The notes beneath the pieces were generated by a model. It saw only the letters and a program-made list of their open reading frames with translations. It was not told the origin of the DNA and ran no database searches. Source: Vicinamibacteria bacterium (GTDB lineage: Bacteria > Acidobacteriota > Vicinamibacteria > Vicinamibacterales > UBA8438). Taken from it: a stretch of 44,824 nucleotides of DNA. The stretch covers positions 1 to 44,824 of the forward strand of contig JAJEEU010000013.1 of the NCBI GenBank assembly GCA_022820825.1. Direction: 5' to 3'. The position numbers were made by a program, and so were the translations under genes. This document shows positions 34,183 through 43,010 of the stretch, one piece after another. Position 1 is the stretch's first letter. Every line of letters begins with the position of its first letter.

Positions 34183-34196
34183 CCCCGGTACCGGGG
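34183..34196. promoter_or_regulatory. 14-bp palindrome between pdxA and the TonB receptor gene
   Basis: CCCCGGTACCGGGG is a perfect palindrome in the 171-base divergent gap, 82 bases before the receptor ATG. It could be an operator; nothing else in the sequence supports that. I could not place a convincing promoter in this gap. Confidence 0.3.
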
Positions 34197-34278
34197 TCGC
34201 GGCCTCCGCGTGACTCGCGGCGCCGCTAGAATGCACGGCGGCCCTTGCCATGGACTGTGGGAACGGAAGGAATACTGC

Positions 34279-37134
34279 ATGAGATTTCCGAATCCGGCCG
34301 CAAGAACCTGCATTGTCGCGGTCTCGGCGCTGCTCGCAATGACGGCGCCGGGCGCGGCGGCCGCCCAGGACGCATCTGTCAGCGGCACGGTCACGGACGC
34401 CACCGGCCTCCCGCTGCCGGGCGTCACCGTAGAGGCGCGCGGCCCGCGGGGCGAGACGTTCGCGGTCACCGACGGCAGGGGGCGGTTCACGTTCAGCGGC
34501 CTCGCAGCCGGCACCTACGAGATTACGTTCGCCCTGTCCGGATTCAGCGTGCCGGCGCAGGTCGTGGAAGCGGACGGCGGGCTCACGGTGACCGTCGACG
34601 TCGAGATGACGTTCGGCCTGCAGGAACAGGTGGTGGTGGGCACGCGGGCGCAGCCGCGGTCGGTGATCGAGTCGACCGTGCCGGTCGACGTCATCGCCGC
34701 CGACGCGTTCGCCAGCCAGGGCGATGCCGACCTGACCAATCAGTTGCGGACGCTCGTCCCGTCGTTCAGCGTCACCACCCAGCCGATCGCCGACGCGGCG
34801 ACCATCGTCCGGCCGATCAGCCTGCGCAATCTCGCTCCCGACCACACGCTGGTCCTGGTGAACGGCAAGCGGCGGCATCGCGCGGCGGTCATCACGTGGC
34901 TCGGCAACGGCCTCGCGGACGGATCGCAGGGACCCGACATCTCGGTGATTCCGTCGATCGCACTGCGGCAGGCGGAGGTGCTGCGCGACGGCGCCTCGGC
35001 GCAGTACGGCTCGGATGCGATCGCCGGCGTGCTCAACTTCCAGATGAAGGACGCCCCTTCGGGCGGCAGCGTGGAGTTCCAGACCGGCGCCTACCTCGAC
35101 GCGAACGACGGATCCGGCGCGTCGCGCGGCGGCGTCCATGCCCCCGGCAGCCACGCCGGCGCGTACACCTTCGCCGGCAACGTCGGCCTGCCGCTCGGCG
35201 AAACCGGCTTCGCCAACCTCAGTCTGGAGTACGGCAACACCGGACCCACCAGCCGCAGCGCGCAACGCGCCGACGCGCTCGCCCTCATCGCCGCGGGCAA
35301 TACCGGCATCCGCGATCCGGCGCAGATCTGGGGCTCGCCGAGAGTGGAGGACGACCTGAAGCTGTTCGGCAACCTCGGGTATCTGTTCGCCAGCGGCGTG
35401 CAGTGGTACGGCCACGCCAACTACGCCGGCCGCAAGACGACCGGCGGCTTCTTCTTCCGCAATCCGAACACGCGCAGTGGCGTCTTCAGCATCGACGGCG
35501 GCCGGACACTGCTGGTCGGAGACCGGGTATGGGCGGCTACCGGCGTGCCGCACGCCGGCAACTGCCCGACCGTGCCTGTCGTCGGCGATGTTCCCGATGC
35601 GGCGGCGCTCGCCGCCGTCGAGGCCGACCCCGACTGCTTTACGCTCCGGACGAGGTTTCCCGGCGGATTCACGCCCCACTTCGGGGGCAATCTGAAGGAC
35701 TACTCCGTCGTCACCGGCGTCCGGGGACTCGCCACGCCGCGCCTCACGTGGGATGCGAGCGCCAGCATCGGCACGAGCGACGTCGACCAGTTCATCTACG
35801 ACACGGTCAACGCCTCGCTCGGCTACGACACGCCGACGGCGTTCAGTCCCGGCGCCTACAGGCAGCAGGACACCGGATTCAACTTCGACATCTCGTACGC
35901 CGCGAGCGACAGGGTGAACATCGCCGCCGGCACGGAATGGCGCCAGGAGGCGTTCACGATCCGTGCGGGCGACCGGCCGTCATGGGAAATCGGTCCCTAT
36001 GCAACCACCGGCCAGGGATTCAGCTCCGGCTCGAACGGCTTCAACGGGTATCGGCCCGAGAATTCCGGCACCTGGAAGCGGAGCAACGTGGCCGTCTACG
36101 GCGACCTGGAGCTGACCGCCCCGGACGGCCGCTGGACGCTGGGCGGCGCGGTCCGGGCGGAACGCTACGCGGACTTCGGCGGGACGGTGAACGGCAAGGT
36201 GTCGGCGCGCATCGAGCTGGCCGATCCGTTCGCGCTGCGCGGCGCGGCCAGCACCGGGTTCCGGGCGCCGACGCCCGGCCAGCAGAACGCGTTCAACGTC
36301 TCCACCGCGTTCGCGCCGTCCCTTGGCGACCTCGTCAACGAGGGTACGGTGCCGCCCACGTTCCGGGCGGCCGAGCTGCGGGGCGGCGAGCAACTCCGCC
36401 CCGAGACGTCGCGCAACTACACGTTCGGGGCGGTCGTCGACGCGGGCCGCCTGACGCTGACTGCCGACTACTTCCTGATCTACGTCGAGGACCGTCTCGC
36501 CCTGACGCGCGTGTTCGAGCTGACGCCCACCGAGATCGACAGTCTCGTGGCTGAGGGACTGCAGGAAGCGAGGAACCTGCAGCGGTTCCGGTTCTTCGCC
36601 AACGACTTCTCCACCCGCTCGCAGGGTATCGACCTGGTCTCCACGCTGGCGCTTCGTGACGCCAGCACGATCAGCGTCGTGTACAACCACACGGCGACCG
36701 CGGTGACGGAGTGGACGCTCGACACGATCGACGCGTTCCGGCGGCAGGCGCTGGAGGCCGGCCTGCCGGAAAACCGCTGGAGCATCCTGTTCACCGAACG
36801 CGGCCGGAGCCTGACCTTCATGGCCCGGCTGAACTATTTCGGGGCGTTCTGGGACCGGCGGGACTCGCAGGCCGCCGGCGGCGGCCGGAACCTGGCGGCC
36901 GCGATGTGGCCGCTCTCCGGCGGCAAGCCCGTGCTCGATCTGGAAGTCGGCTTCCCGCTCGGCGGCGATGCGCTGACGCTGTCGGTCGGCGCGCGGAACG
37001 TGCTGAACACCTATCCGGACGAAACCCGGGTCGTGGGCGGACCTGGCAACCTGTATCCGCAGGGAGCGCCGTTCGGGTTCAACGGCGCCTACTACTACAC
37101 CCGCGTCAGCTACGGCTGGGGCGGCGTCTTCTGA
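34279..37134 (+). CDS. TonB-dependent outer-membrane receptor with carboxypeptidase-regulatory-like domain
   Basis: A 951-residue outer-membrane receptor. A signal peptide (residues 1-30, ending AAAAQ) is followed by a CarboxypepD_reg-like beta-sandwich (about 31-110: GTVTDATGLPLPGVTVEARG). The plug domain has TNQLRTLVPSFSV, LVLVNGKRRHRAAVI, and AEVLRDGASAQYGSDAIAGV. A long 22-stranded-type barrel ends in aromatic YYYTRVSYGWGGVF. Uptake substrate is unknown; there is no SusD partner or other transport gene beside it. I chose ATG 34279, preceded by GGAAGGA; an upstream ATG at 34210 would place residues before the signal peptide. Its last 25 bases overlap ricT. Confidence 0.93.
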   Translation: MRFPNPAARTCIVAVSALLAMTAPGAAAAQDASVSGTVTDATGLPLPGVTVEARGPRGETFAVTDGRGRFTFSGLAAGTYEITFALSGFSVPAQVVEADGGLTVTVDVEMTFGLQEQVVVGTRAQPRSVIESTVPVDVIAADAFASQGDADLTNQLRTLVPSFSVTTQPIADAATIVRPISLRNLAPDHTLVLVNGKRRHRAAVITWLGNGLADGSQGPDISVIPSIALRQAEVLRDGASAQYGSDAIAGVLNFQMKDAPSGGSVEFQTGAYLDANDGSGASRGGVHAPGSHAGAYTFAGNVGLPLGETGFANLSLEYGNTGPTSRSAQRADALALIAAGNTGIRDPAQIWGSPRVEDDLKLFGNLGYLFASGVQWYGHANYAGRKTTGGFFFRNPNTRSGVFSIDGGRTLLVGDRVWAATGVPHAGNCPTVPVVGDVPDAAALAAVEADPDCFTLRTRFPGGFTPHFGGNLKDYSVVTGVRGLATPRLTWDASASIGTSDVDQFIYDTVNASLGYDTPTAFSPGAYRQQDTGFNFDISYAASDRVNIAAGTEWRQEAFTIRAGDRPSWEIGPYATTGQGFSSGSNGFNGYRPENSGTWKRSNVAVYGDLELTAPDGRWTLGGAVRAERYADFGGTVNGKVSARIELADPFALRGAASTGFRAPTPGQQNAFNVSTAFAPSLGDLVNEGTVPPTFRAAELRGGEQLRPETSRNYTFGAVVDAGRLTLTADYFLIYVEDRLALTRVFELTPTEIDSLVAEGLQEARNLQRFRFFANDFSTRSQGIDLVSTLALRDASTISVVYNHTATAVTEWTLDTIDAFRRQALEAGLPENRWSILFTERGRSLTFMARLNYFGAFWDRRDSQAAGGGRNLAAAMWPLSGGKPVLDLEVGFPLGGDALTLSVGARNVLNTYPDETRVVGGPGNLYPQGAPFGFNGAYYYTRVSYGWGGVF

Positions 37135-37901
37135 CCGCACCCGGTGCACGGTCCCGAGCCGCAGCCGCCGCAACCGCCGCCTCCGCTCCGGCTGCACGAG
37201 CGTTCGTGGGCGCAACCGGCGAACTGCTCCCCCGCCGCGTTGGGCAGCTCGTATCGCAGGCAGCATTTCAGCCGGCCGCACAAGCCGGACAGGCGCGACG
37301 GGTTGAGACTGAGGTTCTGCCGCTTGGCCATCTTGATCGATACCGGCTCGAACCCCTTCAGCCAGGTCGTGCAGCAGAGCGGCCGGCCGCACGTCCCGTA
37401 GCCGCCGAGCAGCCTGGCCTCGTCGCGGGCGCCGATCTGGCGCATCTCTATGCGGCACCGGAACTCGGACGCCAGCTCGCGGACGAGGCTGCGAAAATCG
37501 ACGCGCTCGTCTGCCGTGAAGTAGAACGTGAGCCGCGTTCCGTCGTAGGCCTGCTCGACGCGGACCAGCTTCATCGGCAGTCCGCTCTCCTTGATCTTCA
37601 ACGTAGCGATCTGCCGCACTTCCCGCTCGCGGCGCTGCTGCGCGAGCCGCGTCGTGCTGTCTTCCTCCGATGCGCGGCGCAGCACCACGTTGGACGGCGG
37701 CGGCGGCGCGGCGCGCTCCTCCAGCTCCGGCACCGACCGGGCGACGCTGGCGAATGCCTCGCGCCCGTTGCGCGCAACGACCACCGACTCGCCGGACCGC
37801 AGCGGCGGCTTGAAGCCGACCTCGGGCAGCAGGAAACGCTGGACCCTGCCGATCGGGTCGAACTTGATGCTGACGATTGGCGGACGCCCGGATTGCGACA
37901 T
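37110..37901 (-). CDS. ricT: PSP1 domain protein RicT (YaaT)
   Basis: A 263-residue protein. In Bacillus, YaaT/RicT works with RicA and RicF in a complex carrying Fe-S clusters and affecting RNase Y. The PSP1 core includes KLVRVEQAYDGTRLTFYFTA, RVDFRSLVRELASEF, IEMRQIGARDEARLLGGYG, and the paired motifs CGRPLCCTTWL and LCGRLKCCLRYE. Unusual is the last ~35 residues, with many additional cysteines in CxxC- and CGGCG-like spacing among glycines, possibly a metal-binding tail. It follows holB by 10 bases, as in Firmicutes where holB and yaaT are neighbours. Confidence 0.9.
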   Translation of the reverse strand: MSQSGRPPIVSIKFDPIGRVQRFLLPEVGFKPPLRSGESVVVARNGREAFASVARSVPELEERAAPPPPSNVVLRRASEEDSTTRLAQQRREREVRQIATLKIKESGLPMKLVRVEQAYDGTRLTFYFTADERVDFRSLVRELASEFRCRIEMRQIGARDEARLLGGYGTCGRPLCCTTWLKGFEPVSIKMAKRQNLSLNPSRLSGLCGRLKCCLRYELPNAAGEQFAGCAHERSCSRSGGGGCGGCGSGPCTGCGQKTPPQP

Positions 37902-37911
37902 CTCTACAACT

Positions 37912-38970
37912 CTACAGCCGGCACGCTATCCAGTCGGCAACGACCTTGGGACTGGCGTTGCGCTCTGTCGCCTCCAGCGCCTCTTCGACCGCCGCAAAGG
38001 CGGTTACGCCCCACTTCGCCGCCGCAGGCCTTGCCAGCGGGGCGAACCGGTCGTGCAGGTCCGGATTGGCGAGCGCCGCGCGATCCGCGCCGCTGGCCAG
38101 CAGCGTGACGTCCCGCAGCAGCGACGCGAGCGCCCGCAGGCGGTGGGCCAGCTCGGCCCGGCGCGCCTTGCCGCCCGCGGCGCCGCCGGACTTGTAGTCG
38201 AGCAACCCCCTGGCGCCGTTGAGACGCGCCTTCGCAGCGCGGCTGCCGGCCACCGCGTCGAGCAGCGCCAGCGCCGCGTCGCGGGCCGCCGTCAACTCGC
38301 CCGACGCCAACTGGAGGGCGCGTCCGGCGCTGCCGCCCGCGGCTGCCGCCGCGGCCAGGGCGGTGGCTTCCGCGTAGCCGTGGCGCCGCATCAGCAGCTC
38401 CGCCAGCTCCCGCGTGCCGAGATAGCCGAAACTGATGCGCTGGCACCGGGACCGCACGGTCGCGAGCAACCTGTCCGAACGGGCGGTAACCAGCAGGAAC
38501 TGCGCGGAGGCCGGCGGCTCCTCCAGCGTCTTCAGCAGGGCGTTCTGGGCCTGCGGCACGAGCCGGTCCGCATCATTGATGACCAGGACGCGGCGGCGGC
38601 CTTCGAAAGGACGATAGCGCGTCTCGCCGATCGCGCTGCGCACCTCGTCCACGGTGATCGCGACGTCGTTCTCGGCACCGAGGACCAGGACGTCGGGATG
38701 CGCTTCGCGGGCGATTCGCTCGCAGGCGCGGCACCGGCCGCACGCGTCGATCGGCAGGCTCCCGGCGGCCTCTCCGGCGGCGCCTTCAACGTCGCCGGCG
38801 CGCACCGGCTCCCCGCAGTTGAGCGCCTGCGCCAGCGCGGTGGCGACCAGCCGCTTCCCGACACCGTCGGGACCCGCCAGAATCAGACTCGGCGGCAGCG
38901 AGCCGCGGGCGACGGCCCGCGCCATCAGCCGGATGAGCGCACGATGCCCCGCGACATCGCGAAAGGCCAT
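37912..38970 (-). CDS. holB: DNA polymerase III subunit delta'
   Basis: A clamp-loader subunit, 352 residues. It has an AAA+ domain with a Walker-A-like loop AGPDGVGKRLVATAL, a zinc module (C in LNCGEP plus CGRCRAC), and sensor region LLKTLEEPPASAQFLLVTAR followed by TVRSRCQRISFG (SRC motif). The C-terminal third is helical and Ala-rich. The SRC arginine finger and zinc cysteines agree with delta'/DnaX-type clamp loaders; operon context with ricT favours delta'. Confidence 0.92.
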   Translation of the reverse strand: MAFRDVAGHRALIRLMARAVARGSLPPSLILAGPDGVGKRLVATALAQALNCGEPVRAGDVEGAAGEAAGSLPIDACGRCRACERIAREAHPDVLVLGAENDVAITVDEVRSAIGETRYRPFEGRRRVLVINDADRLVPQAQNALLKTLEEPPASAQFLLVTARSDRLLATVRSRCQRISFGYLGTRELAELLMRRHGYAEATALAAAAAAGGSAGRALQLASGELTAARDAALALLDAVAGSRAAKARLNGARGLLDYKSGGAAGGKARRAELAHRLRALASLLRDVTLLASGADRAALANPDLHDRFAPLARPAAAKWGVTAFAAVEEALEATERNASPKVVADWIACRL

Positions 38971-39029
38971 GATTTAACCGCATCGTAACATTTTCATTGT
39001 TGGTGGAACGTACCGGTTCGCAGGCCTTG

Positions 39030-39623
39030 TCAGGCGTGCCGGCGGAGGATCCAGCCGGCGGCTTCCAGCAGGTTCTCGACCACCGGGGGCGGGGCCAAAT
39101 CGGGCGGCGGCTCGGCGGCCTGGCTCGCCCCGTATCCCGTGCGGACGAGAATTCCCGTGCAGCCGGCGGCCGCGGCCAACTGGATGTCGCTCCACCGGTC
39201 GCCGACTACGTACGACCGCGCGAGGTCGAGGTCCAGCTCGGCGGCGGCGCGCACGGCCATGCCCGGCGCCGGCTTGTGGCACTCGCAGCGGGCGCGGTAC
39301 GCGGCCACCGCCGCGTCGGGCAGGTGCGGGCAGTGGTAGTGGCCGTCAAGCCGCTCGCCGACCCGCCCCAGCGCGCCCTCGATGTGGTCACGGGCGTCGA
39401 GCACGATCTGCTCGGTGATCATCCCGCGCGCCACGCCGGCCTGGTTGGTGACGATGACGGCTGCGTACCCCGCCCGTCGGAGGAGGCGTACGGCCTCGAT
39501 GCTCCAGGGATAGAGGCGCAGGCGATCGAGGCGGTCGACGTACCCGACGTCCTCGATCAGCGTGCCGTCGCGGTCGAGGAAGACCGCGGGCGCCGGGCGC
39601 CCGCGGCGCGCTGTAGCCTCCAC
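39030..39623 (-). CDS. gmhB: D-glycero-D-manno-heptose 1,7-bisphosphate 7-phosphatase
   Basis: A HAD-superfamily phosphatase of ADP-heptose synthesis for LPS core. The 197-residue protein has the DxD motif FLDRDGTLIEDVGY, motif II IVTNQAGVARG, the GmhB zinc loop CPHLP...CECHKPAPGM, and VVGDRWSDIQLAAAAGC. The start is GTG 39623, 15 bases after the tRNA-Asp 3' end. It works in the same pathway as hldA, hldC and waaC at 40442-43010, although tRNA genes separate them. Histidinol-phosphatase relatives are less likely given that context. Confidence 0.9.
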   Translation of the reverse strand: MEATARRGRPAPAVFLDRDGTLIEDVGYVDRLDRLRLYPWSIEAVRLLRRAGYAAVIVTNQAGVARGMITEQIVLDARDHIEGALGRVGERLDGHYHCPHLPDAAVAAYRARCECHKPAPGMAVRAAAELDLDLARSYVVGDRWSDIQLAAAAGCTGILVRTGYGASQAAEPPPDLAPPPVVENLLEAAGWILRRHA

Positions 39624-39637
39624 GTGGCAGCAGGAAA

Positions 39638-39714
39638 TGGCGGGGCCGACGAGACTCGAACTCGCGACCTCCGGCGTGACAGGCCGGCGTTCTAACCAGC
39701 TGAACTACGACCCC
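39638..39714 (-). tRNA. tRNA-Asp (anticodon GTC)
   Basis: A 77-base gene with encoded CCA. The acceptor GGGGTCG pairs with CGGCCCC (one G.U), and the discriminator is G as in other tRNA-Asp. The anticodon arm has CCTGTCACG (GTC), and the T arm GAGTTCGAGTCTC. It is probably co-transcribed with tRNA-Val upstream. Confidence 0.95.
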
Positions 39715-39769
39715 GCATCAGAGCCGACCGAGCCCGCAGCCGCCTGCCGGCCCCGCAGCGAACCGGGAC

Positions 39770-39844
39770 TGGTGGGCGGTACAGGACTCGAACCTGTGAC
39801 AACCGGTGTGTAAGACCGGCGCTCTACCACTGAGCTAACCGCCC
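39770..39844 (-). tRNA. tRNA-Val (anticodon TAC)
   Basis: A 75-base gene with encoded CCA. The acceptor GGGCGGT pairs with ACCGCCC, and the discriminator is A. The anticodon loop CTTACAC reads TAC, and the T arm is ACAGGTTCGAGTCCTGT. It lies 55 bases upstream of tRNA-Asp on the same strand. Confidence 0.95.
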
Positions 39845-39885
39845 GCCTGGGGCGCTCACCGCTCCGGCTGTCAACGAAGCAAGAC

Positions 39886-39891
39886 ATTATA
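39886..39891 (-). promoter_or_regulatory. Consensus -10 box upstream of the tRNA-Val/tRNA-Asp pair
   Basis: A perfect TATAAT on the minus strand, 41 bases upstream of tRNA-Val and just after the stop of the ICMT-like gene. No clear -35 is found at 16-18 bases. In this GC-rich sequence a perfect -10 is unlikely by chance, and a strong stable-RNA promoter is plausible. Confidence 0.5.
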
Positions 39892-39906
39892 CGTGATCCG
39901 CAGTCG

Positions 39907-40449
39907 TCATGAGAGGAGCCACGCCTTCAGTCCCAGCAGGCCGAGCGCCGCGGCGAATCCCGCCAGCGCCCGCAACTCGCCGTTGGCCGCCATCTGCCGC
40001 GCGCTGAACCGCCGCTCGGATTGCGGGCCGGCGCCGCGCACGTACTCGTCGAACTCCCCGCCGAACGCCTCGCGCAGCGTGGCCTCCTCCAGCCGGGCGG
40101 CCGCCAGCAGCGTCACTGCCAGATAGGCGATGACCAGGCCCGCGGCGAGCGGCTCGGCCGCAGCGGCCGCGAATCCCACGCCCATCAGGAACGACCCCCA
40201 GTAGAGCGGATGGCGCATGCGGCGGTACGGGCCGGAACGCGTGACTTCCACGCCCTTGCGGAGATGTCCCGCCGCCCACACGCGGAGCAGCGCGCCGGCG
40301 CCCGCGAGCGGCGCGCCGGCCGCGAGGGAGCTCCACGTCGGGCGCGCCAGCCAGAACGCGGCCGCGGCCACCACGAATCCGGCGGCCACGCGTGCGCGGG
40401 CTATGAGGAACAGCCGCCGCAGGCCGGGGTTGGCAGCAAGGTCAAGCAT
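39907..40449 (-). CDS. Isoprenylcysteine carboxyl methyltransferase-like integral membrane methyltransferase
   Basis: A 180-residue membrane protein with about four to five hydrophobic segments. The conserved part is GHLRKGVEVTRSGPYRRMRH followed by PLYWGSFLMGVGFA, and later EEATLREAFGGEFDEYVR, the SAM-binding pattern of the ICMT/phospholipid methyltransferase (PEMT-like) superfamily. The bacterial substrate is unknown. It is the last gene of the lpxK-lpxL-hldA-hldC-waaC unit and overlaps waaC by eight bases, so a role in envelope lipid or LPS modification is possible. A GTG at 40458 could serve as start instead. Confidence 0.8.
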   Translation of the reverse strand: MLDLAANPGLRRLFLIARARVAAGFVVAAAAFWLARPTWSSLAAGAPLAGAGALLRVWAAGHLRKGVEVTRSGPYRRMRHPLYWGSFLMGVGFAAAAAEPLAAGLVIAYLAVTLLAAARLEEATLREAFGGEFDEYVRGAGPQSERRFSARQMAANGELRALAGFAAALGLLGLKAWLLS

Positions 40450-41482
40450 CGCGTGCACCGCCCATCCGACGGGAGACCGCCGCGGCGACCTCTTCCACCG
40501 GGATGGCCGCCATGCAGGATTCCGCCCGTGTGCAGCGGCGCACGACCACGCCGGTCACTGCCGGCCGGTCCTGCCGGCAGCGGCACTCGCCGCACCGTGA
40601 CACGACGGCGTCGGAGGCCGACCAGGGCCCGTTCCGGCGCGCATCGGTGGGTCCGTACAGTCCGACCACCGGCGTGCCGACCGCGGCGGCGACATGGAGC
40701 GGACCGGTGTCGCCCGCCACCATCACCGCCGCCGCCCTGCACAGCGCCACGAGGTCCGCAATGCGCGTCGGGGGCGCCGCCGCCGCCGACCCTTCCGATG
40801 CGGCCACGACGCGCTCGGCGAGCGCGCGCTCTCCGGGGCCCCAGGCGACGACGGACGGCAGGCCCTGCTCGCGCCACAGGCGGCGCGCCAGCGCTCCGAA
40901 CCGCTCCGCCGGCCAGCACTTGCTCGGCCAGGCCGCGCCCGGGTTGAGCAGGGCGAACTCGCGGGTTTCCGGCCGCCCGAGCGCTGCCCGTGCGCGCTCG
41001 ACCGCGGCCGACCGCGGACTGGCGATGGGAAACTCGGCCGGCCCGCGCGGCGCGCCGATTGCCGCGGCGAGGGCGAGGTTCCTGTCGATGACGTGCGCCG
41101 GGCTGCCGATGTCCGGCGTCTCCGTATAGAGCAGCCGCGCCGCGCGTTCCCGCACCTGTCCGCGCCCGAAGCCGATGACGCGACCGGCGCCCGATCCGCG
41201 CGCCAGCACGGCCGACTTCAGCAACCCCTGGAAGTCGATTGCCGCGTCGTAGCGCCCGGCGCGCAACGTACGCAGCAGGCGCGGGAAAGCCGCCGCCGCC
41301 CGGAACCGCGGGGTCGCCAGGAATCGGTCGACGACCGGCACGAGCTCGACGAGCTCGCGGCAGCGCTCGCCGACCAGCCAGTCGATGCGCGCCGCGGGGA
41401 ACGCGCGCCGCAGCGCCGCTACCGCCGGGATCGCGTGCACCACGTCGCCCAGCGAGGTAAGCCGCACGACGAGCAGGCGCAT
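40442..41482 (-). CDS. waaC: Lipopolysaccharide heptosyltransferase (GT9, WaaC-like)
   Basis: A GT-B enzyme that transfers L-glycero-D-manno-heptose from ADP-heptose to the inner core. The 346-residue protein starts MRLLVVRLTSLGDVVHAIPA, the WaaC-type N-terminus, with the GxxGD-like SLGDVVH. The middle has DFQGLLKSAVLARGSGA and NPGAAWPSKCWPAERFG, and the donor site has VAGDTGPLHVAAAVGTPVVGLYGPTD. The N-terminus and DFQGL.KSA favour heptosyltransferase I over II. The ATG overlaps the hldC stop (TGATG). Cysteines in CGECRCRQDRP near the C-terminus are noteworthy. Confidence 0.88.
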   Translation of the reverse strand: MRLLVVRLTSLGDVVHAIPAVAALRRAFPAARIDWLVGERCRELVELVPVVDRFLATPRFRAAAAFPRLLRTLRAGRYDAAIDFQGLLKSAVLARGSGAGRVIGFGRGQVRERAARLLYTETPDIGSPAHVIDRNLALAAAIGAPRGPAEFPIASPRSAAVERARAALGRPETREFALLNPGAAWPSKCWPAERFGALARRLWREQGLPSVVAWGPGERALAERVVAASEGSAAAAPPTRIADLVALCRAAAVMVAGDTGPLHVAAAVGTPVVGLYGPTDARRNGPWSASDAVVSRCGECRCRQDRPAVTGVVVRRCTRAESCMAAIPVEEVAAAVSRRMGGARDA

Positions 41483-41988
41483 CACTGGGAGTCCGGCGTG
41501 GAACCCCGCCGCGGATCGAGGCTGCGGGCCGCCATGCGAATGAGATCGCGCGTCGAGTGGTCCTTGGGATCCCCGACGATGGCAGTCCGGCCGCCGTACG
41601 CCTGCACCACCGCGCGCTCGGGCACCGTGTCCACGGTGTAGTCGGTGCCCTTGCAGTGCACGTCCGGTTGCAGGGTCTCCAGCAGCTCCGCGACCGTCGG
41701 CGCGGAGAAGACGACGACATAGTCGACCATGCCGAACGCCGCCACCATTTCCGCGCGTTCGCCGGCGGCGAGGATGGGGCGCCCCTCCCCCTTGAGCGCT
41801 GCCACCGAGCGATCGTCGTTGACGGCCACGACCAGGCGGTCGGCCTCGGCCGCGGCGCCGGCGAGGTAGCGGACGTGGCCGACGTGGATCAGATCGAAGC
41901 AGCCGTTGGCGAGCGCCAGCGTCAGCCCGCGGGCGCGGTCCGCGGCGACCAGCGCCAGCAGCTCCTTACAACCCACGACCCGGCCCAC
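41482..41988 (-). CDS. hldC: D-glycero-beta-D-manno-heptose 1-phosphate adenylyltransferase (RfaE domain II)
   Basis: Transfers AMP from ATP to heptose-1-phosphate to make ADP-heptose. The 168-residue nucleotidyltransferase has the motif LANGCFDLIHVGHVRYL with HxGH, then VVAVNDDRSVAALKGEGRPI and the C-terminal GDPKDHSTRDLI. It corresponds to the C-terminal half of the E. coli bifunctional HldE; here it is a separate gene two bases after hldA. Start GTG 41988 is inferred; GTG 41976 is possible. Confidence 0.9.
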   Translation of the reverse strand: MGRVVGCKELLALVAADRARGLTLALANGCFDLIHVGHVRYLAGAAAEADRLVVAVNDDRSVAALKGEGRPILAAGERAEMVAAFGMVDYVVVFSAPTVAELLETLQPDVHCKGTDYTVDTVPERAVVQAYGGRTAIVGDPKDHSTRDLIRMAARSLDPRRGSTPDSQ

Positions 41989-41990
41989 TG

Positions 41991-43010
41991 TCAGCGTCCC
42001 CGCCCCGCGCCGTCGGCCTGCACCGCCCGGCGCAGCTCGGCGGCCGACACGGTCGCGGTGCCGCGCTTCATGACGACAACGCCACCCGCGTAGTTGGCGA
42101 GACGCGCAGCGTCCTCCAGCGCCGCGCCTGCGGCGAGCGCCAGCGCGACCGTGGCGATCACGGTATCGCCGGCGCCGGTCACGTCCGCGACCTCGTCGGT
42201 TCCGAACACCGGGATGTGCACCGTCGGCAGGCCCGGAACGAACACCGCCATGCCGCGGCTGCCGCGGGTCAGCACCAGCCCCCCGGCCTGCAGCCGCTCC
42301 AGCAGCTCGCGCCCGGCGCGTTCCAGGCGCCGCGGGTCGTCGCCGATGGTGAAACCGAGCGCCTCCTCCGCCTCCGGCTCGTTCGGCGTCGCCGCCGCCA
42401 CGCCGGTATAGCTGAGCAGGGCGCGGCGCGAGTCGACCACCACCGGGATGGTCCGCTGCGGATGCGCCCGCGCCGCCGCATCCCTGATCCGCGCGACGAG
42501 CTCCGGAGTCACCAGGCCGGCGCCGTAGTCGGAGACGAGCACGGCGTCGGCAGCGTCCAGCGCCTGCAGCGCCGCGCTCTCGATCGCGGAGCGCACGCCA
42601 GCCTCCGGCGGTACGCGCGCGGCGCGATCGATCCGTACGACCTGCTGGCTCGTGGCATGCAGCCCCCCCGCCAGGATGCGCGTCTTCAGCGGCGCGCGGT
42701 AACCCGCGGCGCGGACCAGGCCTCCGAGGTCCACCCCCTGCAGCGCCTCCGCGACGCGCGCGTCGCGGTCGGTGTCGCCGATAAGGGCGACCAGGCTCGT
42801 GCTCCCGCCCAGGGCCGCCACGTTCGCGGCGGCATTCCCGGCTCCGCCCGGCAGGACGGCGGTGTCGGCATGCTGGAGGATCAGTACCGGCGCCTCGCGC
42901 GACATCCGCTCCGGGCGGCCGCGGACGAACTCGTCGATGATCAGATCGCCGACGACCAGCACGCGGCGGCCAGAGGCGCTGTCGATGAGATCCAGCAGGC
43001 GGTCGGTCAC
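41991..43010 (-). CDS. hldA: D-glycero-D-manno-heptose 7-phosphate kinase (RfaE domain I)
   Basis: A PfkB-family sugar kinase, 339 residues, matching the N-terminal half of HldE. Motifs are VLVVGDLIIDEFVRG, REAPVLIL, LPGGAGNAAANVAALG (PfkB signature 1), ATPNEPEAEEALG and the catalytic DVTGAGDTVIATVALALAAG. It phosphorylates heptose-7-phosphate before GmhB removes the 7-phosphate. Start GTG 43010 overlaps the stop of the acyltransferase gene (GTGA). Confidence 0.92.
   Translation of the reverse strand: MTDRLLDLIDSASGRRVLVVGDLIIDEFVRGRPERMSREAPVLILQHADTAVLPGGAGNAAANVAALGGSTSLVALIGDTDRDARVAEALQGVDLGGLVRAAGYRAPLKTRILAGGLHATSQQVVRIDRAARVPPEAGVRSAIESAALQALDAADAVLVSDYGAGLVTPELVARIRDAAARAHPQRTIPVVVDSRRALLSYTGVAAATPNEPEAEEALGFTIGDDPRRLERAGRELLERLQAGGLVLTRGSRGMAVFVPGLPTVHIPVFGTDEVADVTGAGDTVIATVALALAAGAALEDAARLANYAGGVVVMKRGTATVSAAELRRAVQADGAGRGR

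Noticed and set aside
39869..39874. TTGACA on the minus strand before tRNA-Val as a -35 box
   Set aside because: No acceptable -10 lies 16-18 bases downstream. The perfect TATAAT is on the other side of it, so they do not form a pair.
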